Origin: Mycoplasmataceae bacterium
Lineage (GTDB): Bacteria > Bacillota_I > Bacilli_A > Mycoplasmatales > Mycoplasmoidaceae
Length of the DNA: 37,371 bases
Assembly (NCBI GenBank): GCA_031282725.1
Contig: JAITDD010000021.1
Span: 1-37,371, forward strand
Direction of reading: 5' to 3'
Made by a program: the position numbers and the translations under genes. Every line of letters begins with the position of its first letter. Position 1 is the stretch's first letter. Positions 17,096-29,262 of this stretch are shown here, piece after piece. A model generated the notes under the pieces. The model saw only the letters and a program-made list of their open reading frames with translations. It was not told the DNA's origin and ran no database searches.

Positions 17096-19579
17096 ATGAA
17101 AAAAACCAAATTCACTTTCAAATCAATAATTCCTCAAAGAACAAGACAAGTTTCGACTGTTAAATATATCGATTCTTCCTCTCCAATGGAAGATCAAAGA
17201 AAAATAGCATCCACTCCTTTTTGTGTTTATGAAAATTCTCGTTTTCTATCACAAAGAGATTCCCTAATTGATTTTGAAATAATCGTAGAAGAAAGAGGGG
17301 AAGAAAGTGAAATTGAATTATTAAAAGATAAAGAACGAATGAAAGAAATGCTTCTTCAATTCTTTTACGCAACAGGAACTTTGCCTGAATTTGAAGTTAA
17401 AAAAATGCACGTACAATTAAATTTAGATAAAGATAAAATCGGCATTTCTCCAAAAATCGGAAAAGCTAAAACAATTTCCCAATTTCAACAATTAATTCAA
17501 AAATCTACTTCTTACTTACAAAAGCATTTTCCTACCACTTTTGTTGACCAAGATCCTGTTGAAATAGAAATAAAAAAATTAAAAACTAAAATCGCTTTAA
17601 AACAACATAGTTTACTAACTATGCAGCCAAATAAACATTTAACAGAAGAAGAAAGATTAGTCGTCATAAAACTAGAAACATTTACCACACTCAACAGAAG
17701 CTTTTTAGAACCATTAACTTTAGAAGAAACGGAAATAAAAAAAAGACAAATTGCGGATAAATTCCTTGAAATTTTAACTCCAACTGAATTGCTAATTTAT
17801 TTGTCAAAAAATCGTACAGTTACCCCAACTACAAGTAGACAAGAATTAATTGATGCTTTTTTTGCTGAGTGTATTGCCCAATCAAAACAATATATCGATG
17901 GAAGAATAAATTCGCCAAAAGGATCTATGTCGCTTCGTTTTCCATTAGTTTGTCATTACGATGATGTTTCTAATGTTTTTTTCTACGAATACACTGATGA
18001 ACATGGTGAAAATAAACGAATGAATATATCAGAACAAGCTCATAGTCTTTCCTGTTTAAAAAGTAACGCTAACCCTCCGGAGCTTTATTTATCAAAAGAA
18101 GCATTACAAAGAGATCCGCAACTTCTTGCATTTATTGCGAGCTCTCCCCAATTTGCCAAAGAATATGAGGAAGAAGCATTGGTGAGACGTTTTAAACTCA
18201 TATTCAATTATGATAGACCATTAACTAATTCATTCGCTTTATCATTCTTAACATCGAATGTTATTATATTCTTTTCAAACTATCTTAAAGCTAAAATGCA
18301 AGAGCCGATCTTTTTAGCCAATGAGCATGATTTAGCTATAGCTTCGATAAAAAAAGATGAAGCAAGAATAAATGCGACAAGAAATTCTATTCGAGCAGAA
18401 ACAGCTTCTTTCCCCTATTATGTTTTATTCCCTTACAATTATTTAAAAGGGACTAATTTTCCTGTTAAAACTGCTCTTAATTTCGGATCTTCTGTTTGTA
18501 CTTTACCTACTTTAAAAGGACATTTTGCATCATTATTTACCATCTTCACTACTCCCAAAGAACTTCAAGATTTCGAAAAAAGATTACATTTAACTAAAGA
18601 AAAATCCTCCACCCCTACTCACACTAATCCGACAAGTGCTTTTGTAACTGAATTGGGAACTTTCGACAAAACTCTTTATGAAAACATAAGCCTATTTCTG
18701 ACGGAACAACATGTAGAAAATAAAAGAGAATTCCTTCTTCAAACCCATAATACTGTGGTACAAAAATCATGTAGGAAAATATATGAAGCTTTGAAAAGAA
18801 TGAAACAGATTAGACATTATGAAGAAAAGTATGAGAAATGATATCGTTTTGAAAGCACTAAGAAAAGTGAGTTTTATAAATTACATTGTCTTCCTTGTTC
18901 AAATAGTGAAAAAAGAAAAGAAGAATTAAGAAGGCAAAAAGAAATGTGTTATCAAAAGATTATTCAAGCACAAGAAGCACTATCTTCATACACTGAAACA
19001 ATATATGATTTATTCGGTAATGATAACGACCCTTCAATTATTCAACATGCCAACGCGATAGCATATGCTAACCAAACAATATTTAAACGAACTTCCTTAC
19101 AATTATCAGAATTTAAAGAAGAAATAATATCAGATCCGCAGAGACACATACAATTGTTAGAAGCTCAGAATAAGATTGCTTCAATACAAACAGTTGTTAA
19201 AGAAGAGGAAGTTGCAAAAGCTGCAGATATTAGAGCAAAACTAATCAAATCTGAAGTTGATCATTTTGAAAGACCCATATCAGAAATACCAGAGCGTCTT
19301 TTGCTAGATTATTCCGAAGAATCTATTGTGTCTTCTCTTTCTTCCGCCCCTGAAGAAGCAGAATTATATCAATTAGAAAATGTGGAAATTCAAGATGCAT
19401 TAGCGAGAGAATTCTCGACATTTTCTAAAGTAATAAATGCGGTTTGTCAAAATCCTGAATTAAGTGCTGTGAAAAAATCAACAACGGTTCATACTTTAAC
19501 GGTATATCGAACAAATGATATTCCCGATCTAGAAGGAGAAGTTAGGGAAGTTTTTTATAGAAACCCGAATCTAAACTAA
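17096..19579 (+). CDS. Hypothetical soluble protein, 827 residues
   Basis: Not recognised. The N-terminus is basic (MKKTKFTFKSIIPQRTRQ) with no signal peptide. The body alternates charged helical stretches (for example EIEIKKLKTKIALKQ near 155 and EEEALVRRFKLIF near 360) with a mid-region rich in Phe and Tyr (SFPYYVLFPYNYLKG near 440). The C-terminal third has long helices (RKEELRRQKEMCYQKIIQAQEAL; EVAKAADIRAKLIKSEVDHF). The frame needs one UGA Trp at 18839-18841, beside KYEK. It follows another unknown soluble protein and converges on a small membrane protein gene, with 3 bases between the stops. Large coiled-coil-rich proteins in Mollicutes are often cytoskeletal or part of attachment structures; nothing here proves that. 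Confidence 0.78.
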
Positions 19580-19582
19580 ATT

Positions 19583-19978
19583 TTAATCTACTTTCTTTTC
19601 TACTTTAGTTTTTGTTTTTGTTGTGGTTACTTTATTAGATTTTTTGGTTTTTAAAATTTTATTCTTGATTGTATTAGTATTTTCATTTATAAGTTCATCT
19701 CTTATCTTCTTTTCTAGTTCCTTTTTCATTTTCTCTTGGGTGATTCTGGCGTTCTCTTTTTTATTCACGGTGAAATAGTATAGAAAATTAAACCCCATAA
19801 TTAAGAAAACTAAAAAAAAGATTAAAAAGAAAAGGGGGATAAAATCGGGTTGATTCGGTAAAGCTTTTTTTATCATATTTTCCGGGTCAATAAAACCTCA
19901 AATTGTGAAGATAAAAAAACATAAAGAAACGAAAAAACTCACTAATGATAATACAAAAAAAATAGTTGTACTTTTCAT
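19583..19978 (-). CDS. Small membrane protein with two helices and a Lys/Glu-rich tail
   Basis: 131 residues, minus strand. Two hydrophobic helices lie at about 5-27 and 48-70, joined by a short loop with DPENMIKKALPNQPDF. A highly charged tail (KMKKELEKKIRDEL ... KTKTKVEKKVD) probably stays in the cytosol. One UGA Trp is in the first helix region. The ATG at 19978 lies 21 bases from the divergent lipoprotein gene, so both promoters share the same short stretch. The family is unknown. An internal ATG at 19876 would remove the first helix and is less likely. Confidence 0.65.
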
Positions 19979-19999
19979 TGATTATAATATTATTATACG
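19979..19999. promoter_or_regulatory. 21-bp divergent promoter region
   Basis: The whole space between two divergent start codons is 21 bases of near-palindromic AT-rich DNA (ATTATAATATTATTATA). A plus-strand TATAAT at 19983-19988 is 11 nt from the lipoprotein ATG. A minus-strand TATAAT at 19997-19992 is 13 nt from the other ATG. Any -35 contacts would fall inside the opposite coding region. Confidence 0.5.
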
Positions 20000-21037
20000 A
20001 TGAAAAAGATCCATCTGCTTTCTTTATTATTACCAATAGTTTCTTTATCTCCTATTTTTCTTACACTAACTTCGTGTTCTAATCCGATGTCTAAAATCTA
20101 TTTGACTAATCTTGGAGTTACTAGTGAAGAAGGTGGAATTTCTGGCGCTGGAAAAAAATTCGATCAATTAGATAGAAAAGTTGATTTTTGAAACATCTTT
20201 AAAGGAAACACGAAAATTAACAATGGAAACTATGTTGTTTTTTTATGCGACTCAGGATCTTCCACAAGCCCCTACACGGGAAGTACTACTACCCCTTGAG
20301 CTTCTTCTTCCTTTAACGTTAACGAATCATATAAATTTTTCAACAATAGTCTAAACTCTAACGCTCAAACTATTCAAGATATTTCTCTTAATCCTTTAAA
20401 AACTCTTGAAATTCCTCAAACTAAAAAAGATGACGACACAACTACAGCTGACGAAAACCATTCCAATTTTGTTAAGTCTATTAAAGAATGAGAAGCTTCT
20501 AAACATAACAATGATACAGATGCTAAGAAAAACTGAGAAACATCTGACAATTACGAATTACAATTCTTCTCTTACATTCTTCCAGCAACTTTGCATTCCT
20601 ATGTAAATGGTGCGGACTCTTCTTCTTATGATTCTAAAATACAATATCCAAATATGTCAACTAATCACGATTTTAAATTCGCTGCAAGTGTATTTTCTAA
20701 ATGAACCGACAATGACTTCTGCAACATTGTTTACGATTGACATAATAACCTTAATCATTTGAAACAAGACCAAAAAGAATGAACTAATTGAGAAAAACAT
20801 CACAATCCAAAAGAATACATCAATAATACCCCTGAAGCTGTAAATTATCGTGCCTTATTAACTGAAATGAATAGACTTATGCCTGTTAATATGAAAGATA
20901 AAGTAGATGGTAAAGCAGGTTCTTCCAATATGATCACTATTTATTACAGAAAAGGAAAAATGAACAAAATCGATTTAACCTCTAATGGAAAGACTATTAC
21001 TGACGAACTTAAAACTATCTATACTAAAGGAAAATAA
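20000..21037 (+). CDS. Lipoprotein, 345 residues, upstream of opp
   Basis: A lipoprotein signal peptide is visible: MKKIHLL, a hydrophobic core, and the lipobox LTSC with C26 as the predicted lipidated residue. The mature part is rich in Ser, Thr, Asn, Asp and Trp, the latter mostly UGA (about eight codons). It contains EWTNWEKHHNPKEYINN near 255. I do not recognise a family. The opp gene set follows in the same direction after 22 bases, but OppA has its own TATAAT, so co-transcription is uncertain. It may be a species-specific surface protein or an accessory subunit of the peptide importer. Confidence 0.78.
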
Positions 21038-21046
21038 GGGTTGATA

Positions 21047-21052
21047 TATAAT
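21047..21052 (+). promoter_or_regulatory. TATAAT -10 box of the opp operon
   Basis: TATAAT followed by 7 nt and the ATG of OppA at 21060, directly after the stop of the preceding lipoprotein gene. Confidence 0.55.
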
Positions 21053-21059
21053 ATCATAG

Positions 21060-24000
21060 ATGAAAATTCATCAACTTTTATTACCTTTTTCTTTTCTTCC
21101 GCTTCTATTATCAAGTTGCGGCCAGAATGATATTTTTTCTAAAATAAAAAACAGAGTTATCGATCCTTCTTATCTTGAAATCCAAAATGATATGGGAGGA
21201 AGTTTTAATACTTTTAATCACTTAAACGACTGATCTAGTGGTAACACAATCATTAATAATTCCTTAAACACTCCCTTCACTTATAAAGATAGATTCGAAT
21301 CTTTTCAAGGAGGATTGATCATTGATGAAAATGATCAAAAACAAAGGAATGATTTAACTTATTCCGACAAAGCTGGATGATTCCCTTCTAATGACCCCGC
21401 CCCTTCTTATTTCGACGCTGAAAGTAAAAAATTCACTTCTATTTTTCGAGATGGAACCGGAACTAGTCATTTCACTACTCAGTCAAATACTGGTTCCGAC
21501 AATATTAAAAGAGTAAAATGAACCTCCTACGATGGAGCTAATGTTCACCCAATTTTCCCAACCCAATTTAATCCAGATTTAACAAAAGAATATTATGCAT
21601 GTCCTCAAGATCTTATCAACGAAATAATCATCGCTGTCGATCCTTACAACTTTAGTTCTGATGCTGCCTCCTTCTGAACTGATGAAGTAATGGGATATGG
21701 AGGAGATGTCGTTAGTTTCTTACAACAAATTTGTGGAATTAATGGAACCGACTCACCTTTTTATAACGCTAATTTTGATGCTTACAGAATGAACAAAGAA
21801 GACTCAATCAAATTAACAGATCAACAAAAAATAGTAAAAACCGCCTTTGCTCAAATTAACCTAGCTATCTTAACTACTGCCTTAATTGATGGTACTTTCC
21901 AAGTTTACAATCCTGTTGATAAAACTCTAACTCATTTACGATTATCTAATGGCGAAGGTAGTCCTAAATATGACAAAATTAAAATATATCAATTAGATTC
22001 TTCCTTCACTCCTTCTTTAACTGATTACACCATTCCTAATCCAACCAATTTATCCGATGAAAAACAAAAAGCCGATTTTGGTTTGGATACTGATTTCTCA
22101 AATTATCAATTATGTAACTTCATTAAAATCGGAATAGGAAAAGATTCATATGAAAGCCAAAACAACATGGCAATCCCTTCTGTTAATGTTTCAAACATCG
22201 ACCCTTTAAACAACCCTTGATTTATTCAATTAGATTTAGGCGATGTGCCAAAACCTTATTTATGCGAAATCTTTGACTCGTCTTTTATTGGTATTCTTCC
22301 AGATAGAGCCATTGACTTTCTTCACCCTACAACAAGCGGAAATAATTATGGTTCATTAGTAAACTATAAAGACTCCTTATTTAATGGGCCTTATGCAATT
22401 AAAAGGTACATAATTGATCAATACATCGATTTAGCTTTAAAAGATGATTATGCTCTTTTATCCCCAAACACTATTAATGGTTCAATTAAAAAAATCCGAT
22501 TCTGATTGTATAAAAACAAAACAGGAGCTGACGAAGGATATTTATTCCAATCTAACAACCTTAGTTATTTCTATGTAACCCCTTCCAATCCAAGCGCTTG
22601 AGATCAATTTATCGGAGATGATTATGATAAACCAAAGTTCGATTACATGTCCTACACTTTAAACTCTGACTCTTTATTCTCCTTCATTCTTTTCTACAAC
22701 TATTTGTATGGTACCAGCTTAGAAAACTGTGACTTTAATAATGAAAAAAATGCTTGTTTCCTTCTTCCATCTGTCCGAGCATACATCTCTTTCATGTTAA
22801 ACAAATCCTGATATGGTTATTGTTTTACTAGACATAGTGATGATACTGTCGGAAATGTCTTCGATAAGCTAAAATACAATAAAGATACAGATGGTTTCTC
22901 TTTCTCTATTGCAGGAACTAATTTCACAGTACGAGGAGATGCTTATCAAGATATTGCTGCGGACCAAATAATGACTGATGGAACTGGTTTTTTTAAAAAA
23001 GCTATGTCTTTAATTAATGATGCTAATACTGAGATGGCAAAACCTACTGCAGCTCAATTAAATAGTTATGCTCAATATTACCATTCTCATGCTCATGCTG
23101 GAAAGAAAGATTGAACCCGATTTAACTTCTTTATTGGAATGAATGCTTGAATTGATTGAACAACAGAATCCATTTCTCTTCCTACCGGTTCTGACTTAGA
23201 TTCCTTTAAATCTTTTATGTCTGCCTTTAAAGATTGATGTGATGCTGGATTTGGAGAAAGCGCTGACGCTTCAAAAAAAATAGATGCCGTTGATAAAGCT
23301 GTAAGAGCGTTAAACACTAAAGTTTCTTCTGATTTGAACAATGTATTTGGAAAAAACCAAGTTAATCCCGATTTTTTAGTTTCCGGAAGCACATTAATGA
23401 CAACTTTACCTTACACAAGAAAAATGATCGAATCTATCCAAAATTACCAATTCGCCAATGGTTCTTACAACACTAATGCTCCAATTCAATTCTCTTTAAA
23501 TATTTCTGTATCTGACACTGATTTTAAAACTAAACGAAACTCAAAACAAATCTCTTCCATTCTTAATGGATGATCCCCTGACTATTCCGATCCTTTAAAC
23601 ACATTGATCACTTACAATTATGGCGGGTTCTATGATCAAATAATTATGAATATTGCTAACTTAAAAAAAATATATGCTGCAAATGAATCCTCTTCCGCAA
23701 AAAAACCAATCAACGAAAAACTTAAACCTTATTATCAAAAATTATTCACTATAATGGATAAGTTTAATGAAGCTTTAGAGTTGGCAAAAAGAGAAACTAA
23801 TGAAGAAAATGATGGTGTTAAAGACGCTAGATACAAAGCTTTCTCCTCCGCTGAATGTGACGTTTTATACAAATACAATATTCTTTGTCCTTTGGATATG
23901 AAAGGTGCTAGTGAATACCCTATTGTTACATACATAAATAATGAATCAAGAAAATATTCTAACCAATCTAACAACTTCTTCATTTACGATCAATCTAAAC

Positions 24001-24242
24001 AATTAAGAACAACGCATGAAAACCACATCCAAACAATATTCCGTGACTTCATTGTTGAAAATGAAAATAAAGCTGCTAGTCTTACTCCTGAAAATTTCTC
24101 AAAATTCGTAAATGGCGATGGTGCAACAAAACTTCCTGCATGAAACCCTAAATGAGGAACCGCTCCCACATGAGCTGATTTTGCCGCTAAATATTCTGGG
24201 GAAGGGGGTAAAGTTAAGTCAACATTTAACTGAATTTATTAA
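21060..24242 (+). CDS. oppA: OppA-like oligopeptide-binding lipoprotein
   Basis: 1060 residues. The signal peptide ends in LLSSC, giving lipidated C20. The middle carries a region typical of SBP_bac_5 peptide-binding proteins: GILPDRAIDFLHP near 415, then NGPYAIKRYIIDQYIDLALK near 445 and IKKIRFW near 480. These correspond to the usual 'TGPYKLKEW...I.L..N.DYW' and '...I.FR' pattern. Mycoplasma OppA proteins are about this long, roughly twice the size of E. coli OppA. No Walker A motif of the kind reported for M. hominis OppA is apparent. The position directly before oppB, with TAATG overlap, is the strongest evidence. About twenty UGA Trp codons occur in frame. Confidence 0.8.
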
Positions 24243-25435
24243 TGACAAAAACCAATTCTTTACAAGATATTCTTGCTAATTTACAAAAAAATACTCCCAA
24301 CAAACTTGTTTATTCGTCAAAACTTTCTTCTTTACACACAAAAGAATTCTTTACTAAACATTCTACTTTTTCATATTCTTTAAAAAGAATCTTAATCTCT
24401 CTTATTTGTTTATTTATTGGAATTACTTTAATCTTCCTTCTTGTTCGTTACAGTCTAGAAAAAATGGGAATTAATGCCTTTATGCCAGAAGCCAGTGATA
24501 AAGCGGGATGAAGTGATGACCAAAAAAATAATTACTACCACTATTTATTACGATTAAACAATTTAGATGGGAACATATTCACTCAAATCTTCCACTTTTG
24601 ATACAATATCATTCCTTTCATTCCAAAACGTGTCCTTCTTCCTACTACTGAAATTGATATCCAAACAGGAAAACTTTTAGAAATTTACACAACTAAATAT
24701 GTTTATTTCGGAGTAACAATGACTAATCTTTTAGGAGGACAACAATTAGATGTTGCTAAACTTTTTAATGATGCTATCCCTTATTCTTTTGTCTATGGAA
24801 TTATTGTTATCGCCTTCTCCTATTTTGTCGGTATCCCTTTAGGAATTATTGCTGCGATTAAAAGTAAAAAAATGTTAGGAAAAGCCGTCAACTCCTTATC
24901 CTTATTTATCTACTCCATCCCTTCTGTTATCATCATCATGATTATTTTTGTTATCCCTGTTGGTTTTTTCCACCAAAGTTCCCTTTTTGCATCCGACTCC
25001 TTCTTCCCTAAATTCTGACCCGCTTTAACAATGTGTATTCTTTTCGTCCCTGTAAACATCATTATGACCAGAAAATACTTTATTGAAGAGAAGGAAAAAG
25101 AGTATGTTGTTTTCGCTTACAGTAAAGGATTAACAACTTCTTCCATTTTCTTTAAACACATTTTCCGAAATACTTGTGTTGTAATCTTGCGAACTCTGCC
25201 TATCGATTTAGGACTTGCTATCTTTGGCTTTAGTGTAATTACTGAAACTCAATGAAATATCCCTGGTGTTGGTCATTTATTATCCTCTTCTTTGACTCCC
25301 TCTATTATTGACCCGATGATTGTTTTAACTTACATTACCCTTTCCGGTGTTATTGTTACCTTTGCCTCCTTATTTTCTGACCTTATTATGATATTTTTAG
25401 ATCCTCGTATTAAACTGAAAGGAGATGCAAAATAA
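24242..25435 (+). CDS. oppB: Oligopeptide ABC transporter permease OppB
   Basis: 397 residues. A cytosolic extension of about 45 residues is followed by a first helix (LKRILISLICLFIGITLIFLLVRY), a loop of about 100 residues on the outer side, and five further helices from about residue 180. The loop EYVVFAYSKGLTTSSIFFKHIFRN at about 285-308 is the EAA contact site for the ATPases, and LGLAIFGFSVITETQWNIPGVGHLL is the usual OppB/DppB ending motif with UGA as Trp. The start overlaps the oppA stop in TAATG. OppC begins just after the stop, downstream of AAAGGAG. Confidence 0.9.
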
Positions 25436-25439
25436 AAAT

Positions 25440-26495
25440 ATGAACAAAAAAACAGTTAATAAAACTAATAATTACGAGATTGTAGAACAAGAAAAGTTTA
25501 AGAATGATTTCTATCAACAAAACCACATCAGTTACGACAAAATAGATAAGGAGTTATTCCTTCCCAACACTAAAAAATCCCAGCCTGATGTTTTTTTAAA
25601 CTATAAAAAATATTCTTACTGAACCAATGTTTCCAAATCTTTAATCACTTCTCCTTTATTCATTATCTCTCTTCTTATCCTTGTGGCAGTATTTGTGTCC
25701 ATGTTTGTTTTCTCTTTCAATAAAGAAGCCCAACCTTCCATCGGAAACCCAGGCACTTCCCCAGCTTTTTCTTCCAAAGAACACTGATTTGGTTTAGGTT
25801 TTATTGGTGAAGATTATTGGAATGAAGTTTGAATTGGAACAAGAATGACAACCCTTTTAACTATTGCTATTGTCGCTTTCCAATTAGTTATCGGTCTTTT
25901 TATCGGTTCAATTTGAGGTTATTTTAAAAAGTCTGATTTATTCTTCATTAACGTAATCAATATTCTTAACCTAGCCCCAACTTTAATCTTTATCCTTTTG
26001 ATCATCACAATCATGGGTGCTCATTTTATGCCAATTGTGATAGCTATTTCCATCCAATCCTGAATCGGTTTTGCCATTGCTACAAGAGTTCAGATTATGA
26101 TAATAAGAAATAATGATTACAATGTAATGAGTAATGTTTTAGGAACAAACCCTTTTCGAATTATGGTTAAAAATATCATCCCTAAAATTGCTCCTGTTAT
26201 TGTTTCTATTGGTGCTTTTGCTATCCCAGATTCCATAAGTTGAGACACCTCCTTATCTTACTTAAACTTCGGTTTCGTTGATGGAATTCATACTACTTCC
26301 TTAGGTTATTTATTACAATACACACTAAACTCTAATAAATGAATCCAATTCCCTAACCTTATCATTTTCCCAACCCTTATCCTTGTTATCATCTCCTTCT
26401 CTTTCTTCCTTCTATGTCACAGAATTTCTGACTCCTTAAATCCAAAAAACCACAACAAAGTATACTCCGCTATCACAAGGAGGAGAAGAAAATAA
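25440..26495 (+). CDS. oppC: Oligopeptide ABC transporter permease OppC
   Basis: 351 residues from the ATG at 25440. An N-terminal charged segment of about 65 residues precedes the first helix (LFIISLLILVAVFVSMFVFSF). DPP/OPP-type helices and the EAA loop follow (NVMSNVLGTNPFRIMVKNIIPKIAP at about 228-252), then SISWDTSLSYLNFGF. The nearest Shine-Dalgarno, AAAGGAG at 25418-25424, ends 15 nt before this ATG and abuts an alternative in-frame ATG at 25425, so the later start was chosen; the difference is five residues. The stop overlaps oppD in TAATG. The last codons (TRRRRK) double as the AGGAGG ribosome binding site of oppD. Confidence 0.88.
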
Positions 26496-27862
26496 TGAGT
26501 CAAAAAGTGTTGTTATCTGTTAAAAATCTAAATCTTGGTTTTATCTATGGTTCTTCTTTGGTAAATATAGTGAAGAATGTTTCCTTTGATTTGCACGAAA
26601 AAGAGACTTTGGTTATCATTGGAGAAAGTGGTAGTGGAAAATCGGTTCTTTCTAAATCCTTGGGAAATATGAATGAAAAAAATGCTATTATTACCGAAGG
26701 TTCCATTGAATATTTTTCTAATAACAAACAATTCAACCTACGTGATATCTATTCCTCTTACATTGAACATTCTTATGTGAAAAAAATAAAAAAGATATAC
26801 AAAAATAAACTAAAAAATATTAATAACCAAATTGAAGAGGTAAAACAATTTGCTGCCTTGGAAATAAAATACGAGAATATGATTAAAAACCCTAAATTTC
26901 AAAAAAACAAAAAATTAGAAAAGAAATTGGAGAAAGTAAAAGCAAATCTAATCCAAATCAATAAAGATATTCACAATGTTTCTTTCTTAGAAAAAGAATA
27001 TGAAAACATTAACCTTGAATTTCTAAGAATAATGGAAAGCATCAAAAAATATAGCCACACTACCTCTTCCAAACTGACTCGAAGTATTAGAGGAAAAGAA
27101 ATTGCCTACATCTTCCAAGACCCATCCACTGCCCTAAACCCCCTTTTAACTATTGGATACCAAATTAAGGAAGTTTTAAAACTCCACTGCAATCTAAGAG
27201 GAAAAGCGGCCAATAATGAAGTTATCAACCTTTTAACTAAAGTTGGAATCAATGACCCTAAAAAAGCGATGAAAATGTTGCCAAGTGAATACTCAGGTGG
27301 AATGAGACAAAGAATTGTTATCGCTATCGCTTTGGCTTCCAAACCTAAAATCTTAATCGCCGACGAACCTACTACTGCCTTAGATGTTACTGTCCAAAAG
27401 CAAATCATTGAATTACTCCTTTATCTTAAAAAAGAAATGAACCTATCTATGATCTTTATTACTCACGATCTAGGACTTGCTTCTATAATCGCTGATAATA
27501 TTAATGTAATGTATAGTGGTTCTTTTATCGAAAAAGGAAGTAAAAAAGATATCTTCTTAAATCCTCTTCACCCTTACACTTGAGCCTTAATCGCTTCTAT
27601 TCCTCAATTCAGTGAAAAAAATACTTCCCTTTTCAGTTTGGAAGGTTCTCCTTTTCCTCCTGAAATGGATATCAAATTTGACTCTTTCGCTCCAAGAAAC
27701 AATTATGCTTTAAAAGTTGATTTCTTCTATTCTGCTCCAATGTTTCAAATCTCCCCAACCCACTTTGTTAAATCGTGATTATACTCGCCTAATGCTACAC
27801 CTATACAACCACCTGAAAACGTTTTAAATGCTATCGAATGTTTAAAGGAGGTAATCAAATAA
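26495..27862 (+). CDS. oppD: Oligopeptide ABC transporter ATPase OppD
   Basis: 455 residues. Walker A GESGSGKSV lies at 43-51, the Q-loop FQDPSTALNPL at about 207 (Q208), the signature SGGMRQR from 267, Walker B ILIADEP with D290 and E291, and the switch histidine at 324 (ITHDLG). The C-terminal part has HPYTWALIASIP, typical of OppD/DppD. Walker A and the Q-loop are about 160 residues apart, roughly 100 more than in E. coli OppD. The extra part is a Lys/Glu-rich coiled-coil-like insertion (about 85-190). A strong AGGAGGAG lies before the ATG, inside the end of oppC. The stop overlaps the oppF start. Confidence 0.92.
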
Positions 27863-29229
27863 TGAAAAAACCAATTCTTCAAGTTCGTAATCTTGCCGTC
27901 TCTTTTAAAAAGAATGCCAAATACACCAAAGCTTTAAAAGAAGTTAGTTTCGATTTATACGAGAATGAAATTTTAGGTATTATTGGAGAAAGTGGTAGTG
28001 GGAAAACAACAATCGCCAAAGCTGTTATGAGACTTTTATCTTCCAAAGGTCAAATAGTTTTCGAAAATAAACAAATTAATAAAGATAATGTTAACTTTCT
28101 GAAAGATATCAAAAAAGCGATTAGTGAGGAAGAAAGTGCAAAATTCGCATTAATCAGATTAACAAAATACCTTATCAAAGAAACTGATACTAAAATAAAT
28201 GAAGAAAAACTTGAACGATACATAAATGATATAGCCTTATTCCTTTACTCCTGTCACACCACCTTAAAAGTCTTATCTTCCAACATAGATTACTTCAAAA
28301 TTAATATCGATGTTTCATCCTTCCAAAATTTAATTCTTGACTCCTTATCTGAATTGTCTAAAATCATTCCTTTATACAAAAATGTTGAAACATTCAAAAA
28401 AACCAATCCTTTACTTCTTCAAATAATCTCTAATATCTCCTCTTCCCTTATTTCCTTTTCTTCCATAAAACTCCTTTTAAAACAAAAAGACAACTTCAAA
28501 AAACCAACCTTTGAAAAAAATAAAAAACACCACCTTTTAAAAAAAGACTTACAAATCATTATGCAAGACCCTTCCACTAGTTTAAACGAAAGAATGAAAG
28601 TAAATGATATCATCGCTGAAGGTTTAATTAATTTCAAAAAACAAATCTTGCCAAAAAATAAAAACAACAAAGATACAAAAAAACTAATTCATAACTATGT
28701 AAAAAACACTCTATCCTTTGTAGGACTTTCTGAAAATGTTTTAAACAAATACCCTTTTGAATTATCTGGAGGACAAAAACAAAGAGTTAGTATTGCTCGT
28801 GGTGTTATCATTCAGCCGAAACTTCTTGTGGCAGATGAACCTATTTCCTCCCTAGATGTAACAATAAGAGCCCAAATCCTTAATATCTTAAAACAAATAA
28901 AAGAAAAATCCAAACTCTCCATCCTTTTCATCTCCCATGATCTTTCTACTATCCGATATTTCTGTGACCGAGTTATTGTTGTTTATAAAGGAAATATTGT
29001 CGAAATAGCTTCCAGCGACGAACTTTATAAAAACCCAATCCACCCTTACACAAAAAAGCTTCTTTCATCTACTTGTATCAAAGACAAAGACTGCAAAATC
29101 TTTAATGAAAAAGAGACAAAATATGATGACTCTGCACAAAAATACATTTTCTTCCCCCGAGAGTTAATCGAATTCAGTCCTAATCATTTTGTTTTCTGCA
29201 ATAAAGACGAGTATCAGAAATGAAAATAA
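27862..29229 (+). CDS. oppF: Oligopeptide ABC transporter ATPase OppF
   Basis: 455 residues from the ATG at 27862, which follows AAAGGAGGT by 9 nt. An earlier in-frame ATG at 27838 lies before that site and is less likely. Walker A GESGSGKTT is at 42-50, the Q-loop MQDPSTSLNERM has Q235, the signature LSGGQKQR starts at 301, Walker B LLVADEP has D325, and the switch motif is ISHDLS. HPYTKKLLSS closes the family pattern. About 190 residues separate Walker A and the Q-loop, about 130 more than usual, again a helical insertion, but unlike that of OppD in sequence. It is the last gene of the opp operon; a UGA Trp is the second-last codon. Confidence 0.92.
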
Positions 29230-29247
29230 AAAATAATAACTAACGGA

Positions 29248-29253
29248 TATAAT
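29248..29253 (+). promoter_or_regulatory. TATAAT -10 box of the giant surface protein operon
   Basis: TATAAT, then 9 nt, then the ATG at 29263, in the 33-bp space after oppF. No Shine-Dalgarno sequence is present. Confidence 0.55.
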
Positions 29254-29262
29254 GTAATTATC

